Source of the DNA: Bacillota bacterium
GTDB lineage: Bacteria; Bacillota; Clostridia; Lachnospirales; Anaerotignaceae
DNA: 6,822 nucleotides
Direction of reading: 5' to 3'
Assembly: GCA_023413275.1 (NCBI GenBank)
Contig: JAEZPX010000012.1
Coordinates: forward strand, 1 to 6,822
A program made the translations under genes and the position numbers. The notes beneath the pieces were generated by a model, which saw nothing but the letters and a program-made list of their open reading frames with translations, did not search any database and had not been told where the DNA came from. Positions 1-6,804 of the stretch are shown here, piece by piece (positions within the stretch are counted from its first letter, which is position 1; each line of letters starts with the position of its first letter).

Positions 1-3000
1 AACTGCTTCTTCTAATAAAAGCTCAGAATACTGCTGATATACTTTTGGGAATACAACAATTTCCATTGTTCCTTGAAAATCTTCAAGGGTCAGAAAAGCC
101 ATTTTATCATTGTTTCTTGTATATTTCACCGAAACACCAGCAATCATACCACCAACAATCACCTTGGTTTCATCTGGGATTTGTTGGCGCTGTTCTTCTT
201 CTTCCCTAGGTAAAAAATCAATACTGCTATGGCTTATCTTTCTTCTTAAGCTATCTTCATATTCTGCCAATGGATGTCCGCTTACGTAAATACCTAAAAC
301 CTCTTTTTCCATGGCCAACTTATCTCTGGGAACAAATTCAGCCACATTGGGCAAATCGTCTTGAAGCTGATAACTGCCTTCACCCATATCCAATTCAAAC
401 AAATTTAATTGTCCTTCAATATTATTCTTTCTAGCCTGACCAATTCCATCCAAAATACTTTTGTAAATCGCCATATATTGACTTCTGGCACCACCTAAGG
501 AATCCATTGCACCCGCCTTAATCAAGCTTTCAAAACAACGCTTATTGATTTCGCCTGATTCCATGCGGTTACAAAACTCAGTCATAGACAAAAATAAACC
601 ATCCCTGTCACGCTCGGCAACCAGTGCACTAACAACACCACGGCCTACATTTTTAATGGCGGCAAGTCCAAATCTTATCTTACCATCAGAAACAGAAAAA
701 TGACCATATCCCTCATTTATATCAGGAGGGAGTAAAGCAATACCCATTTTTTTGCATTCTTCAATATAAGTTGAAACTTTGCCTGCGTTATCCATAACAC
801 TGGTCATTAAAGCCGCCATAAATTCCACGGGATAATGAGCCTTTAACCATGCTGTTTGATATCCAACAACGGCATAACAGGCTGCATGGCTCTTGTTAAA
901 GGCATACTTAGCAAAGTCTGTCATCTCGTCAAAGATTTTTTCTGCAACCTCAGCTGGGATTCCATTTTTCACACATCCGGGAACTTCGTCCCCAACGCCA
1001 TAAACGAAATTTTTTCTTTCTTCCGCCATTACTGATGCTTTTTTCTTACTCATGGCTCGTCGTACCAAATCGCTTCGCCCAAGGCTGTAACCCGCCAAGT
1101 CCCGCACTATCTGCATAACCTGCTCTTGATAAACAATGCAGCCATAGGTATTTTTTAATATAGGCTCTAGGCTTTTATGGGTATATTGAATATTCTCTGG
1201 ATTGTTTTTACCTTTTACATATTTTGGAATAAAATCCATAGGGCCTGGGCGATATAAGGAAATTCCCGCAATCAAATCTTCCAGCCGCTTAGGTTGAAGC
1301 TCACGCATAAACTGCTTCATACCCGCACTTTCTAGCTGGAAAACACCCTCGGTTTTCCCCTGACTGATAAGCTGGTAGACTGCCTCATCATCATCAGGGA
1401 TATTGTCAATATCTATCTGAATTCCATGAATACGCTCCACTTCCTGCACAGCATTTTGAATCACTGTCAGCGTTCTAAGTCCCAGAAAATCCATTTTTAA
1501 AATGCCTAGTTCTTCTAAAAGGGTCATGGTATACTGGGTATTTACCTGCCCTTCATTTGCACTCAAAGGCACATATTCCACAACAGGTTTTTTACAAATA
1601 ACAACGCCCGCAGCATGGGTGGAAGAATGCCTTGGCAGTCCTTCCAAGCGTAAAGAGGTGTCAATCAAACGATGGGTGTCCTCCTCCGTTTCATATGCCT
1701 TTTGTAAATCAGGATTCATGGTTAGCGCTTTTTTGATAGTGATTCCCAGCTCGGTAGGTATCATTTTAGAAATACGGTCAACATCAGCATAAGGCATAGC
1801 CAAAGCACGTCCTACATCCTTAATTGCCGCTCTAGCCGCCAAAGTTCCAAAGGTAATAATCTGGGCAACATGATCCTCACCATATTTGCGGATTACGTAA
1901 TCTATGACTTCTTGCCGCCGCTCATAACAAAAATCGATATCTATATCGGGCATACTCACCCGTTCAGGGTTCAAAAATCTTTCAAAAATCAAATCATATT
2001 TCAAAGGATCAATCGTAGTAATGGATAAACAGTAAGAAACCATGCTCCCTGCCGCAGAGCCTCTTCCTGGTCCAACAATAATTCCGTTGTCCTTTGCATA
2101 TTTAATAAAATCCCATACAATCAGGAAATAATCCACATACCCCATATTTTCAATGGTAGAAAGCTCATACTCCAGCCTTTCTTTCCACTCTTTCTTGCCT
2201 TCAGGATATTTTTCTTGAAAACCGGCATCACATACTTCCCTTAGGTATTGATTTGCTGTTTTCCCTTGAGGCACATCAAACTGCGGCAGTTTCAGTTCAT
2301 GAAATTGAAAGGAAACATTGCATCGTTCTGCGATCTTTGCTGTATTCTCCAACGCTTCAGGGACATCGGAAAATAAATCGTACATTTCCTCAGGGCTTTT
2401 TATATAAAACTGCCCACCTTCATATCGCATACGATCCTCATCCAAAATCGTTTTTGCCGTTTGAATGCATAGCAAAATATCATGGGGATCTGCATCCTCT
2501 TTATAAATATAATGACTGTCATTTGTCGCAATTAAAGGAATGCCTGTTTCCTTGCTCATGCGAACCAAAGCCATATTTACCTGCTTTTGCTCCCGCATAC
2601 CGTGGTCTTGCAATTCAAGAAAATAGTTTCCCTCACCGAAAATATCCAAATACTCCAAAGCGGTTTCCTTTGCCTTTTCATAGGAAACATTAAGAACATT
2701 TCTGGCCACTTCCCCTGCTATACACGCGCTGGATGCAATGAGTCCCTTATGGTGCTTTCGCAAAAGCTCCTTATCAATACGTGGTTTATAATAAAAACCA
2801 TCGATAAATCCATAGGAAACCAGCTTTATTAAATTCTGATAGCCCTCATCATTCTCAGCCAAAAGCACAAGATGATAATTGCCTCCGTTTTTTGCATCCT
2901 TCATAAGTCTAGACTCTGGGGCTACATAAACTTCACAACCAATAATGGGTTTTATGCCCGCCTCTAAAGCCGCCTTATAAAATTCAATAGCTCCATACAT

Positions 3001-3159
3001 AGCTCCGTGATCCGTTATGGCAATGCTGTCCATACCCAATTCCTTTGCTCGAAGAACCAATTCCTTTATTTTGGCGGAACCATCCAAAAGGCTGTATTCT
3101 GTATGAACGTGCAGGTGCACAAAGGGTTTTATTTCACTATAATTTTCTTTAAACTCCAT
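1..3159 (-). CDS. dnaE: DNA polymerase III alpha subunit DnaE (C-terminus beyond left edge)
   Basis: Catalytic subunit of the replicative DNA polymerase, which extends primed template in the cytoplasm. The minus-strand frame is open for 1053 codons from ATG at 3159 to the window edge with no stop or frameshift. Family proteins are about 1100-1160 residues, so roughly 100 are missing. The N-terminal PHP domain opens with HLHVHTEYS (residues 15-23) and keeps what look like all metal ligands: H15, H17, D26, H51, E76, H96, C146, D214 and H216. The palm has GPGRGSAAGS (363-372), PDIDIDFC (404-411, catalytic D405 and D407) and KMDFLGLRT (third catalytic D557). The fingers include FAKYAFNKSHAACYA. 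A helix-hairpin-helix region starts near 834. QLNLF (917-921) fits a sliding-clamp-binding motif, and an OB fold starts near 995 and is cut. The start is supported by GGGAGGTG at 3171-3164, 6 bases between GGAGG and ATG. A Bacillota replicase often works beside PolC, which is not visible here. Confidence 0.97.
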   Translation of the reverse strand, partial: MEFKENYSEIKPFVHLHVHTEYSLLDGSAKIKELVLRAKELGMDSIAITDHGAMYGAIEFYKAALEAGIKPIIGCEVYVAPESRLMKDAKNGGNYHLVLLAENDEGYQNLIKLVSYGFIDGFYYKPRIDKELLRKHHKGLIASSACIAGEVARNVLNVSYEKAKETALEYLDIFGEGNYFLELQDHGMREQKQVNMALVRMSKETGIPLIATNDSHYIYKEDADPHDILLCIQTAKTILDEDRMRYEGGQFYIKSPEEMYDLFSDVPEALENTAKIAERCNVSFQFHELKLPQFDVPQGKTANQYLREVCDAGFQEKYPEGKKEWKERLEYELSTIENMGYVDYFLIVWDFIKYAKDNGIIVGPGRGSAAGSMVSYCLSITTIDPLKYDLIFERFLNPERVSMPDIDIDFCYERRQEVIDYVIRKYGEDHVAQIITFGTLAARAAIKDVGRALAMPYADVDRISKMIPTELGITIKKALTMNPDLQKAYETEEDTHRLIDTSLRLEGLPRHSSTHAAGVVICKKPVVEYVPLSANEGQVNTQYTMTLLEELGILKMDFLGLRTLTVIQNAVQEVERIHGIQIDIDNIPDDDEAVYQLISQGKTEGVFQLESAGMKQFMRELQPKRLEDLIAGISLYRPGPMDFIPKYVKGKNNPENIQYTHKSLEPILKNTYGCIVYQEQVMQIVRDLAGYSLGRSDLVRRAMSKKKASVMAEERKNFVYGVGDEVPGCVKNGIPAEVAEKIFDEMTDFAKYAFNKSHAACYAVVGYQTAWLKAHYPVEFMAALMTSVMDNAGKVSTYIEECKKMGIALLPPDINEGYGHFSVSDGKIRFGLAAIKNVGRGVVSALVAERDRDGLFLSMTEFCNRMESGEINKRCFESLIKAGAMDSLGGARSQYMAIYKSILDGIGQARKNNIEGQLNLFELDMGEGSYQLQDDLPNVAEFVPRDKLAMEKEVLGIYVSGHPLAEYEDSLRRKISHSSIDFLPREEEEQRQQIPDETKVIVGGMIAGVSVKYTRNNDKMAFLTLEDFQGTMEIVVFPKVYQQYSELLLEEAV

Positions 3160-3199
3160 TTTGCACCTCCCATAATGCAATCTTTGCAAATTATGTTAT

Positions 3200-3208
3200 A
3201 TTATATCA
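3200..3208 (-). promoter_or_regulatory. Probable extended -10 promoter for dnaE
   Basis: On the minus strand TG at 3208-3207, one base, then a perfect TATAAT at 3205-3200 form a textbook extended -10 element (TGnTATAAT). At 17-base spacing the -35 position holds only a T-run (TTTTTT), so recognition would depend on the extended -10. The predicted start is near 3193, giving a leader of about 34 bases before the ATG at 3159. The AT-rich setting makes chance matches common, but orientation and distance fit dnaE well. Confidence 0.55.
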
Positions 3209-3240
3209 TATTTTCTTATGAGAAAAAAGAGAAAATAAAA

Positions 3241-3269
3241 ATTTGTCCCGTCTGGTTGAAATATGTCCC
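3241..3269. repeat. Short direct repeat upstream of the dnaE promoter
   Basis: ATTTGTCCC at 3241-3249 and ATATGTCCC at 3261-3269 are identical at 8 of 9 positions and start 20 bases apart, close to two helical turns. They lie roughly 50-75 bases upstream of the predicted dnaE transcription start and contain the only GC-rich clusters in the neighbourhood. The pair could be a protein-binding site, but it could also be chance; no regulator is identified. Confidence 0.35.
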
Positions 3270-3312
3270 ATATCAAATGGTTATGAGGAATCACCAATTA
3301 AGTCCGCATATC

Positions 3313-3344
3313 ATAATACCTTTTAACTCTAACTAAGGTATTAT
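3313..3344. repeat. Perfect 10-bp inverted repeat (possible hairpin)
   Basis: ATAATACCTT at 3313-3322 is the exact reverse complement of AAGGTATTAT at 3335-3344, with a 12-base spacer. The stem is mostly A:T with two C:G pairs. There is no long T-run on either side, so it does not look like an efficient terminator. It lies between the exporter terminator and the dnaE promoter and could be an operator dyad, a weak hairpin or a relic of lost sequence. Confidence 0.5.
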
Positions 3345-3368
3345 TTATTCTTTGCCATTTAAGTCATA

Positions 3369-3391
3369 TACATAAGTATTCATTTTATGTA
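3369..3391. repeat. 7-bp AT-rich inverted repeat
   Basis: TACATAA (3369-3375) and TTATGTA (3385-3391) are perfect reverse complements around a 9-base spacer. A stem this short and AT-rich would be unstable as RNA and may be chance. It is recorded because it lies 25 bases from the longer dyad to its left in otherwise unexplained sequence. Confidence 0.3.
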
Positions 3392-3521
3392 AAATTGCCT
3401 TAGTGTAATCAAAATTTTTAGAGAATTCGCATCCTTTGAATTCATGATTTATCTTTATCTTTTTTCAGAATATATTTTTTAAAAAAATCCCCACCACATG
3501 GTTGTTAATGAAAAGTCTTAC

Positions 3522-3553
3522 AAAAAAACAGTGTACAATTTGCACACTGTTTT
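3522..3553 (-). terminator. Rho-independent terminator of the exporter operon
   Basis: Read on the minus strand, AAAACAGTGT (3553-3544) and ACACTGTTTT (3534-3525) form a perfect 10-bp stem around a 9-base loop, followed by a T-run completed at 3522 (seven T, four of them in the stem). It starts 9 bases after the permease stop codon at 3565-3563. On the plus strand only four T follow the stem before AAA, so termination should be stronger leftward, matching the operon's direction. Confidence 0.85.
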
Positions 3554-3562
3554 AAAGTCTCA

Positions 3563-4768
3563 TTATTCATATCGCAATGCTTCAACAGGGTCTTTTTTCG
3601 CCGCCTTGTTGGCAGGGTATAAACCAAATCCCAAACCAACCACAGCAGAAAAGACAACTGCAATTAATACCACCGTAGGTTTAACAACTACCCCAACCCC
3701 CACTATCATACCACCAACGGCGACAATAGAGATTCCTAAAATGGTACCAATAATTCCACCCGCCGCAGAAATTGCAGCAGCTTCTATCAAAAACTGAATC
3801 ATAATGTCTTTTGTCTTTGCACCAAGGGCTTTTCTGATTCCGATTTCTCTTGTTCTCTCCGTTACGGAAACCAGCATGATATTCATAATACCAATCCCCC
3901 CTACAACCAGTGAAATGGCTGCAATGGCGCCAACTACCGCAGAAAGAGAGCTCAGCACACCATCTATGCTTTTCATCTCTTCCTTGGCGGAATAACAGGT
4001 CACATTTTCAATAGGTTGGTTTTTCATTCTGGCGATATATGCACGTATTTCATTTTGTAACTGTGTCATATCATATTTATCTGACATCCAGAAATACAAT
4101 CCCCACTGCCCCTCGTCGTAATTTACCAGAACACCCTCAGGGATATATGCATTGGCAAAAGAGCCACCCTGCATTAGCTTCATCAGTGCTGAATCTGTAT
4201 TTTCATATACACCTATAATCAAAAGCTCTTCAGCTTGATTATTAATAGTCGTTTGCAAGGACTTTCCAACTACATCTTCTTGACCAAAGATATTAACCGC
4301 CGTTGATTTATCCACCACAACAAATTTTTTCTTTCCTTTAATATCTTTATTGTTTAGCATACGCCCATATACAATTTTGGGATCCTTTATTACCGTTGGG
4401 TTTTCCGCCATACCATTTAATGTAACCATCTCTTTTTTTCTGCCTGCTTTTAAGTCAGCTCTAGTAGAGCTTCGAAAGCTAACACAGGTTACCTTGTCAC
4501 CCATAGCCTCCACCAATTGGTCTGCGTCGTCCTTTGTAAACATCTGCTCCGTGGAGTAATAACCATCTGGAGAATCAATGTAGGCTGCTACTAAACCGGA
4601 ACCAAAGTTTTCATATTCCCCGGCAACAACGCTTCGCATGGTATCCCCCAACGAAACGATGGCAATAACCGAGCTAATACCAATAATCATGCCCAGCATG
4701 GTCAAAAAGGAACGCATTTTATTGGCACGAATAGAAAACATTGCCAATTTAATATTTTCGAATATCAC
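3563..4768 (-). CDS. ABC exporter permease, FtsX/MacB (YknZ-like) family
   Basis: Membrane subunit of an ABC exporter, 401 residues, close to the usual length of about 400. The N-terminus (ENIKLAMFSIRANKMRSFLTMLG) is the family's amphipathic lead-in to TM1 (about 20-42). A MacB-type extracytoplasmic domain spans about 45-270. TM2 is about 276-301, followed by the conserved cytoplasmic stretch TERTREIGIRKALGA (303-317). TM3 is about 325-352 and TM4 about 364-384. The end, YPANKAAKKDPVEALRYE, is the family's signature C-terminus. In this family ATP hydrolysis is passed to the outer domain to move substrates by mechanotransmission. It is the last gene of the operon and overlaps the ATPase stop by four bases (GTGA). 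The start is GTG at 4768-4766, with N-terminal length as in relatives. C95 and C258 lie in the outer domain; a disulfide is possible but unsupported. The family is clear; the substrate is unknown. Confidence 0.93.
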   Translation of the reverse strand: MIFENIKLAMFSIRANKMRSFLTMLGMIIGISSVIAIVSLGDTMRSVVAGEYENFGSGLVAAYIDSPDGYYSTEQMFTKDDADQLVEAMGDKVTCVSFRSSTRADLKAGRKKEMVTLNGMAENPTVIKDPKIVYGRMLNNKDIKGKKKFVVVDKSTAVNIFGQEDVVGKSLQTTINNQAEELLIIGVYENTDSALMKLMQGGSFANAYIPEGVLVNYDEGQWGLYFWMSDKYDMTQLQNEIRAYIARMKNQPIENVTCYSAKEEMKSIDGVLSSLSAVVGAIAAISLVVGGIGIMNIMLVSVTERTREIGIRKALGAKTKDIMIQFLIEAAAISAAGGIIGTILGISIVAVGGMIVGVGVVVKPTVVLIAVVFSAVVGLGFGLYPANKAAKKDPVEALRYE

Positions 4769-4785
4769 CCCTCCTTCACCACCTT
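4765..4785 (-). promoter_or_regulatory. ATPase-permease junction: GTGA overlap with very close Shine-Dalgarno
   Basis: The ATPase stop (TGA, 4767-4765) and the permease start (GTG, 4768-4766) share GTGA. The consensus-like AAGGAGG at 4776-4770 is only one base from the GTG, much closer than the usual 5-9 bases. A second, weaker site, AAGGTGG at 4785-4779, is 10 bases away. This points to translation by coupled re-initiation rather than independent loading, keeping ATPase and permease in proportion. Confidence 0.6.
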
Positions 4786-5460
4786 TTCATCGCTTACAAT
4801 CTGCCCGTCTTGGAAACGGATAATCCGCTTTGTACACTGGGCAATATCTTCTTCAAGGGTAACCACAACAACTGTTGCCCCCTCATCATTAAGCTTGGTG
4901 AAAAAACCCATAATTTCATGGGAGGATCGGCTGTCCAGGTTACCTGTTGGTTCATCCGCAAGAATTAGAGCCGGATCATTTGCCAAAGCTCTGGCAATGG
5001 CAACTCTTTGCTTTTGACCACCAGAAAGCTCATTTGGCAAATGATGCACACGGCCTTCCAGTCCAACCTTATGCAACAATCCCTCTGCCTTTGTTTTTCT
5101 CGCTTCCGCTTTCATACCGCCATATATCATAGGGATTTCTACGTTTTTTAGGGCTGATGTTCTAGGAATTAATTGAAACGCCTGAAATACAAAACCAATT
5201 TTCTTATTTCTGATTGCTGAAAGCTCATCCTCACTTTGTTTTACAATGGGAATGCCATCTAACAAATAAGTTCCTTTAAAATTTCTGTCCATACAACCCA
5301 AAATATTCATAAGAGTCGATTTACCCGAACCGGACTGACCCATAATTGCCACATATTCGCCCTCTTCAATAGTAAGAGAAACATTTTGCAGTGCATGTAC
5401 TTGAATAGCACCTGTATCATAAATCTTGTTTAATTCTTCTATTTTAATTACTTCCTTCAT
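4765..5460 (-). CDS. ABC exporter ATP-binding subunit, MacB/LolD/YknY type, with H-loop His replaced by Leu
   Basis: Nucleotide-binding subunit that powers the exporter from the cytoplasmic face, 231 residues, the usual length. Walker A is GQSGSGKST (41-49, K47). The Q-loop is Q93 in GFVFQAFQLIPR. The signature is LSGGQ (145-149), Walker B ends in LADEP with D169 and presumed catalytic E170, and the D-loop is GNLD (173-176). NELSGGQKQRVAIARALANDPALILADEPTGNLD places it in the family of FtsX-type permease partners. The expected switch histidine (VTHE in relatives) is Leu202: the strand reads GTT ACC CTT GAA, so the sequence is VTLEED. CTT is one base from CAT, so this may be a point mutation, a sequencing error or real divergence; flanking residues stay family-like (EEDIAQCTKRIIRFQDG). 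ATG at 5460 has AGGAGG at 5472-5467, spacing 6, overlapping the adaptor stop codon. It should dimerise and pair with the permease encoded next. Confidence 0.95.
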   Translation of the reverse strand: MKEVIKIEELNKIYDTGAIQVHALQNVSLTIEEGEYVAIMGQSGSGKSTLMNILGCMDRNFKGTYLLDGIPIVKQSEDELSAIRNKKIGFVFQAFQLIPRTSALKNVEIPMIYGGMKAEARKTKAEGLLHKVGLEGRVHHLPNELSGGQKQRVAIARALANDPALILADEPTGNLDSRSSHEIMGFFTKLNDEGATVVVVTLEEDIAQCTKRIIRFQDGQIVSDEKVVKEG

Positions 5461-5470
5461 CCTGCACCTC

Positions 5471-6652
5471 CTACTGAGGGATAACGGTCATTCCTTCCGT
5501 CAGCGCAAGGCTGGGGCTCAGAACAATCTGCTGTCCTTCGGTTAATCCATCTCCCTGCACCTCAATCAGCAGGTCTGTCTCTAACCCAATTTTTACAGGT
5601 ATGATATGAATTGTATTATCTTCTTTTACAGCATAAACAACAGTGGAACCATCCTCAAGCTCACTCACAGCCTCATAAGGTACAGTTAAAACCTGCTCCG
5701 ACTTTGCAATATGGATAGTGGCCTTAGCAGTAATACCTGCAATCAGCTTATCATTTGTGCCAGTAACATCTATGTAAACAGGAACGACTCTTTCCGTGGA
5801 GTTTGCATCCTTATTTTCCCCTGTAGGAGAGATGCGGGATACGACACCCTCTACATTTTCTCCATTTAAAATATCTGCTGTGATATCTACCTTCTGTCCA
5901 AGCTTAATCTTGGCAATATCCGTCTCTTTTACTAAGACCTTCATTTGCAGTTGATCTATATTCTCAATTTCAAACATTGGCTTATCATTCTCTGTATCAT
6001 TGGCAAAACGTCCAACCTTTGTATTCACGCGGGTAATGGTGCCGTCAATCATACTGGTAATTCTGCAATCCTTTAAAGTGTCCGCTTCAACACTGACCTT
6101 CCGGTTCATATTATCCAATGTTTGTTTTTCAGAATCTGTTAAAACGGCTACTCCATTTTTAGATGAAATATCATCCAGCTTTCTTTTTGCCTCATCCACT
6201 TCACTTTGGCTGGCTGCATTAACATCAAACAAAGCCTTCACATCATCATAATCCTTTTTTAACTTATCATATTCGACCTGTCTTTTTTCCAGTGTTTCAT
6301 TTTGCTGCATTTGTAATAAAGATAATTCCCCTTTGCTTAAACTCATCTGTTTCACAAGCTCAGAGCTATCCAAAACAGCCAGTAGCTGACCTTTTTTCAC
6401 CTTGTCGCCTTCTTTAACCAATAGTTCCTTAACTTCATAGCGTAACTTTGATACTACTTCCGTGCTTTCTGTGCCTTCTAAAACCGCTTTTAACTTTAAT
6501 ACCTCTTCCACATCCTGTTTCTCAACAAGAGAGGTACTAACCATTGTGCCTTCAGGTGTTTTATTCCCACCGAAAGCAACCTTTGCACCAACTGCTACTA
6601 CAATTAAGCCTGCAACAGCTATTAATATTTTCTTCTTTTTAGATAAAGCCAT
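5471..6652 (-). CDS. Membrane-fusion/adaptor protein of an ABC exporter (MacA/YknX/HlyD family)
   Basis: Periplasmic-adaptor-type protein of 393 residues anchored in the membrane with its bulk outside; relatives bind the MacB-type permease, stimulate it and help pass substrate outward. It starts with MALSKKKK and one hydrophobic segment (about 9-27). There is no lipobox; the only Cys is C196. A lipoyl-like half-domain (about 65-95, VKEGDKVKKGQLLAVLDSSEL) leads into a two-helix coiled coil (about 98-192) whose turn carries LFDVNAASQSEVDEAK (141-156), resembling the conserved hairpin-tip pattern of adaptors. The second lipoyl half follows (about 196-230, ITSMIDGTITRVNTKVGRF), then a beta-barrel (about 236-315) and a membrane-proximal domain (about 320-393, TVPYEAVSELEDGSTVVYAV). 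ATG at 6652 has AGGAGG at 6665-6660, spacing 7. First gene of the operon; its TAG is 10 bases from the ATPase start. In B. subtilis the analogous YknX-YknY-YknZ set defends against the SDP toxin; orthology is not shown here. Confidence 0.92.
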   Translation of the reverse strand: MALSKKKKILIAVAGLIVVAVGAKVAFGGNKTPEGTMVSTSLVEKQDVEEVLKLKAVLEGTESTEVVSKLRYEVKELLVKEGDKVKKGQLLAVLDSSELVKQMSLSKGELSLLQMQQNETLEKRQVEYDKLKKDYDDVKALFDVNAASQSEVDEAKRKLDDISSKNGVAVLTDSEKQTLDNMNRKVSVEADTLKDCRITSMIDGTITRVNTKVGRFANDTENDKPMFEIENIDQLQMKVLVKETDIAKIKLGQKVDITADILNGENVEGVVSRISPTGENKDANSTERVVPVYIDVTGTNDKLIAGITAKATIHIAKSEQVLTVPYEAVSELEDGSTVVYAVKEDNTIHIIPVKIGLETDLLIEVQGDGLTEGQQIVLSPSLALTEGMTVIPQ

Positions 6653-6685
6653 GTAATTGCCTCCTCAGTTTTTCTTATGTCCTTT

Positions 6686-6718
6686 ATTATAGAAGATAAA
6701 TTCTAAGAAGTCTCTCAA
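6686..6718 (-). promoter_or_regulatory. Probable promoter of the exporter operon (good -10, poor -35)
   Basis: A perfect TATAAT lies at 6691-6686 on the minus strand, predicting a start near 6679 and a leader of about 27 bases to the adaptor ATG. At 16-18 base spacing there is no recognisable -35. The nearest candidate, TTGAGA at 6718-6713, is 21 bases away, too far for ordinary sigma-A recognition. This is typical of activator-dependent promoters, and phased repeats occupy the -35 side. Confidence 0.55.
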
Positions 6719-6741
6719 TATTTCTTAATATTCTTTTAATT
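6715..6741. promoter_or_regulatory. Phased AATATT-type repeats, candidate response-regulator operator
   Basis: On the plus strand TCAATATTTCT, TTAATATTCTT and a degenerate TTAATTT follow one another, with their AA steps at 6717, 6727 and 6738, a 10-11 base period that puts them on one face of the helix. The array starts just upstream of the operon's -10 and covers the -35 position. OmpR/PhoB-family regulators bind such tandem direct repeats, and exporters of this family are often controlled by a two-component system. No regulator gene is in the window, so the link is inference. Confidence 0.45.
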
Positions 6742-6759
6742 TATAAATTTTTCCATTAT

Positions 6760-6789
6760 TTGAGTATTAATATATACAGTTCTTATAAT
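6760..6789 (+). promoter_or_regulatory. Weak candidate plus-strand promoter
   Basis: TTGAGT (6760-6765), an 18-base spacer and a perfect TATAAT (6784-6789) make a promoter-like arrangement pointing right, with a predicted start near 6796. It would run almost at once into the half-hairpin at the window edge. The region is very AT-rich, so chance is plausible. It would matter if a divergent gene begins beyond the right edge. Confidence 0.25.
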
Positions 6790-6804
6790 TTAAAGTCTAC
6801 ACAT

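Larger units (their letters stand above)
3160..3562. other. Intergenic region between dnaE and the exporter operon
   Basis: About 400 AT-rich bases with no credible gene on either strand. The short open frames lack ribosome binding sites and protein-like composition. From left to right it holds the dnaE ribosome binding site, a probable dnaE promoter, a direct repeat of xTxTGTCCC type, two AT-rich inverted repeats, a featureless AT-rich stretch with two EcoRI-type palindromes 15 bases apart, and the exporter operon's terminator. The arrangement (terminator, spacer, promoter, gene, all on the minus strand) indicates that dnaE is transcribed independently of the operon to its right. Confidence 0.75.

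Noticed and set aside
2253..2832. Plus-strand open frames of 81-146 codons inside dnaE
   Set aside because: They lie opposite a well-conserved dnaE reading frame, have low-complexity or unnatural composition and no convincing ribosome binding site.
3007..3336. Plus-strand 109-codon frame crossing the dnaE start and promoter
   Set aside because: More than half is antisense to the dnaE N-terminus, there is no ribosome binding site and no recognisable family.
3423..3443. Two GAATTC palindromes 15 bases apart
   Set aside because: Six-base palindromes in AT-rich DNA; nothing links them to a function.
3160..3562. Riboswitch, T-box, small RNA, tRNA or CRISPR repeats in the intergenic gap
   Set aside because: No conserved RNA core, no T-box-like sequence, no tRNA-like cloverleaf and no regularly spaced repeats were seen; only simple dyads and one terminator.
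3498..3797. Plus-strand 99-codon frame spanning the operon terminator and the end of the permease gene
   Set aside because: Its Thr/Pro/Ala/Ile-rich second half is the antisense of the permease C-terminal membrane segments, and its start overlaps the terminator region.
6771..6799. Second minus-strand promoter, TAGACT-17-TATATA
   Set aside because: Both hexamers match only 4 of 6 consensus bases, the region is almost entirely A and T, and the perfect TATAAT nearer the gene is a better candidate. Not excluded as a minor start.
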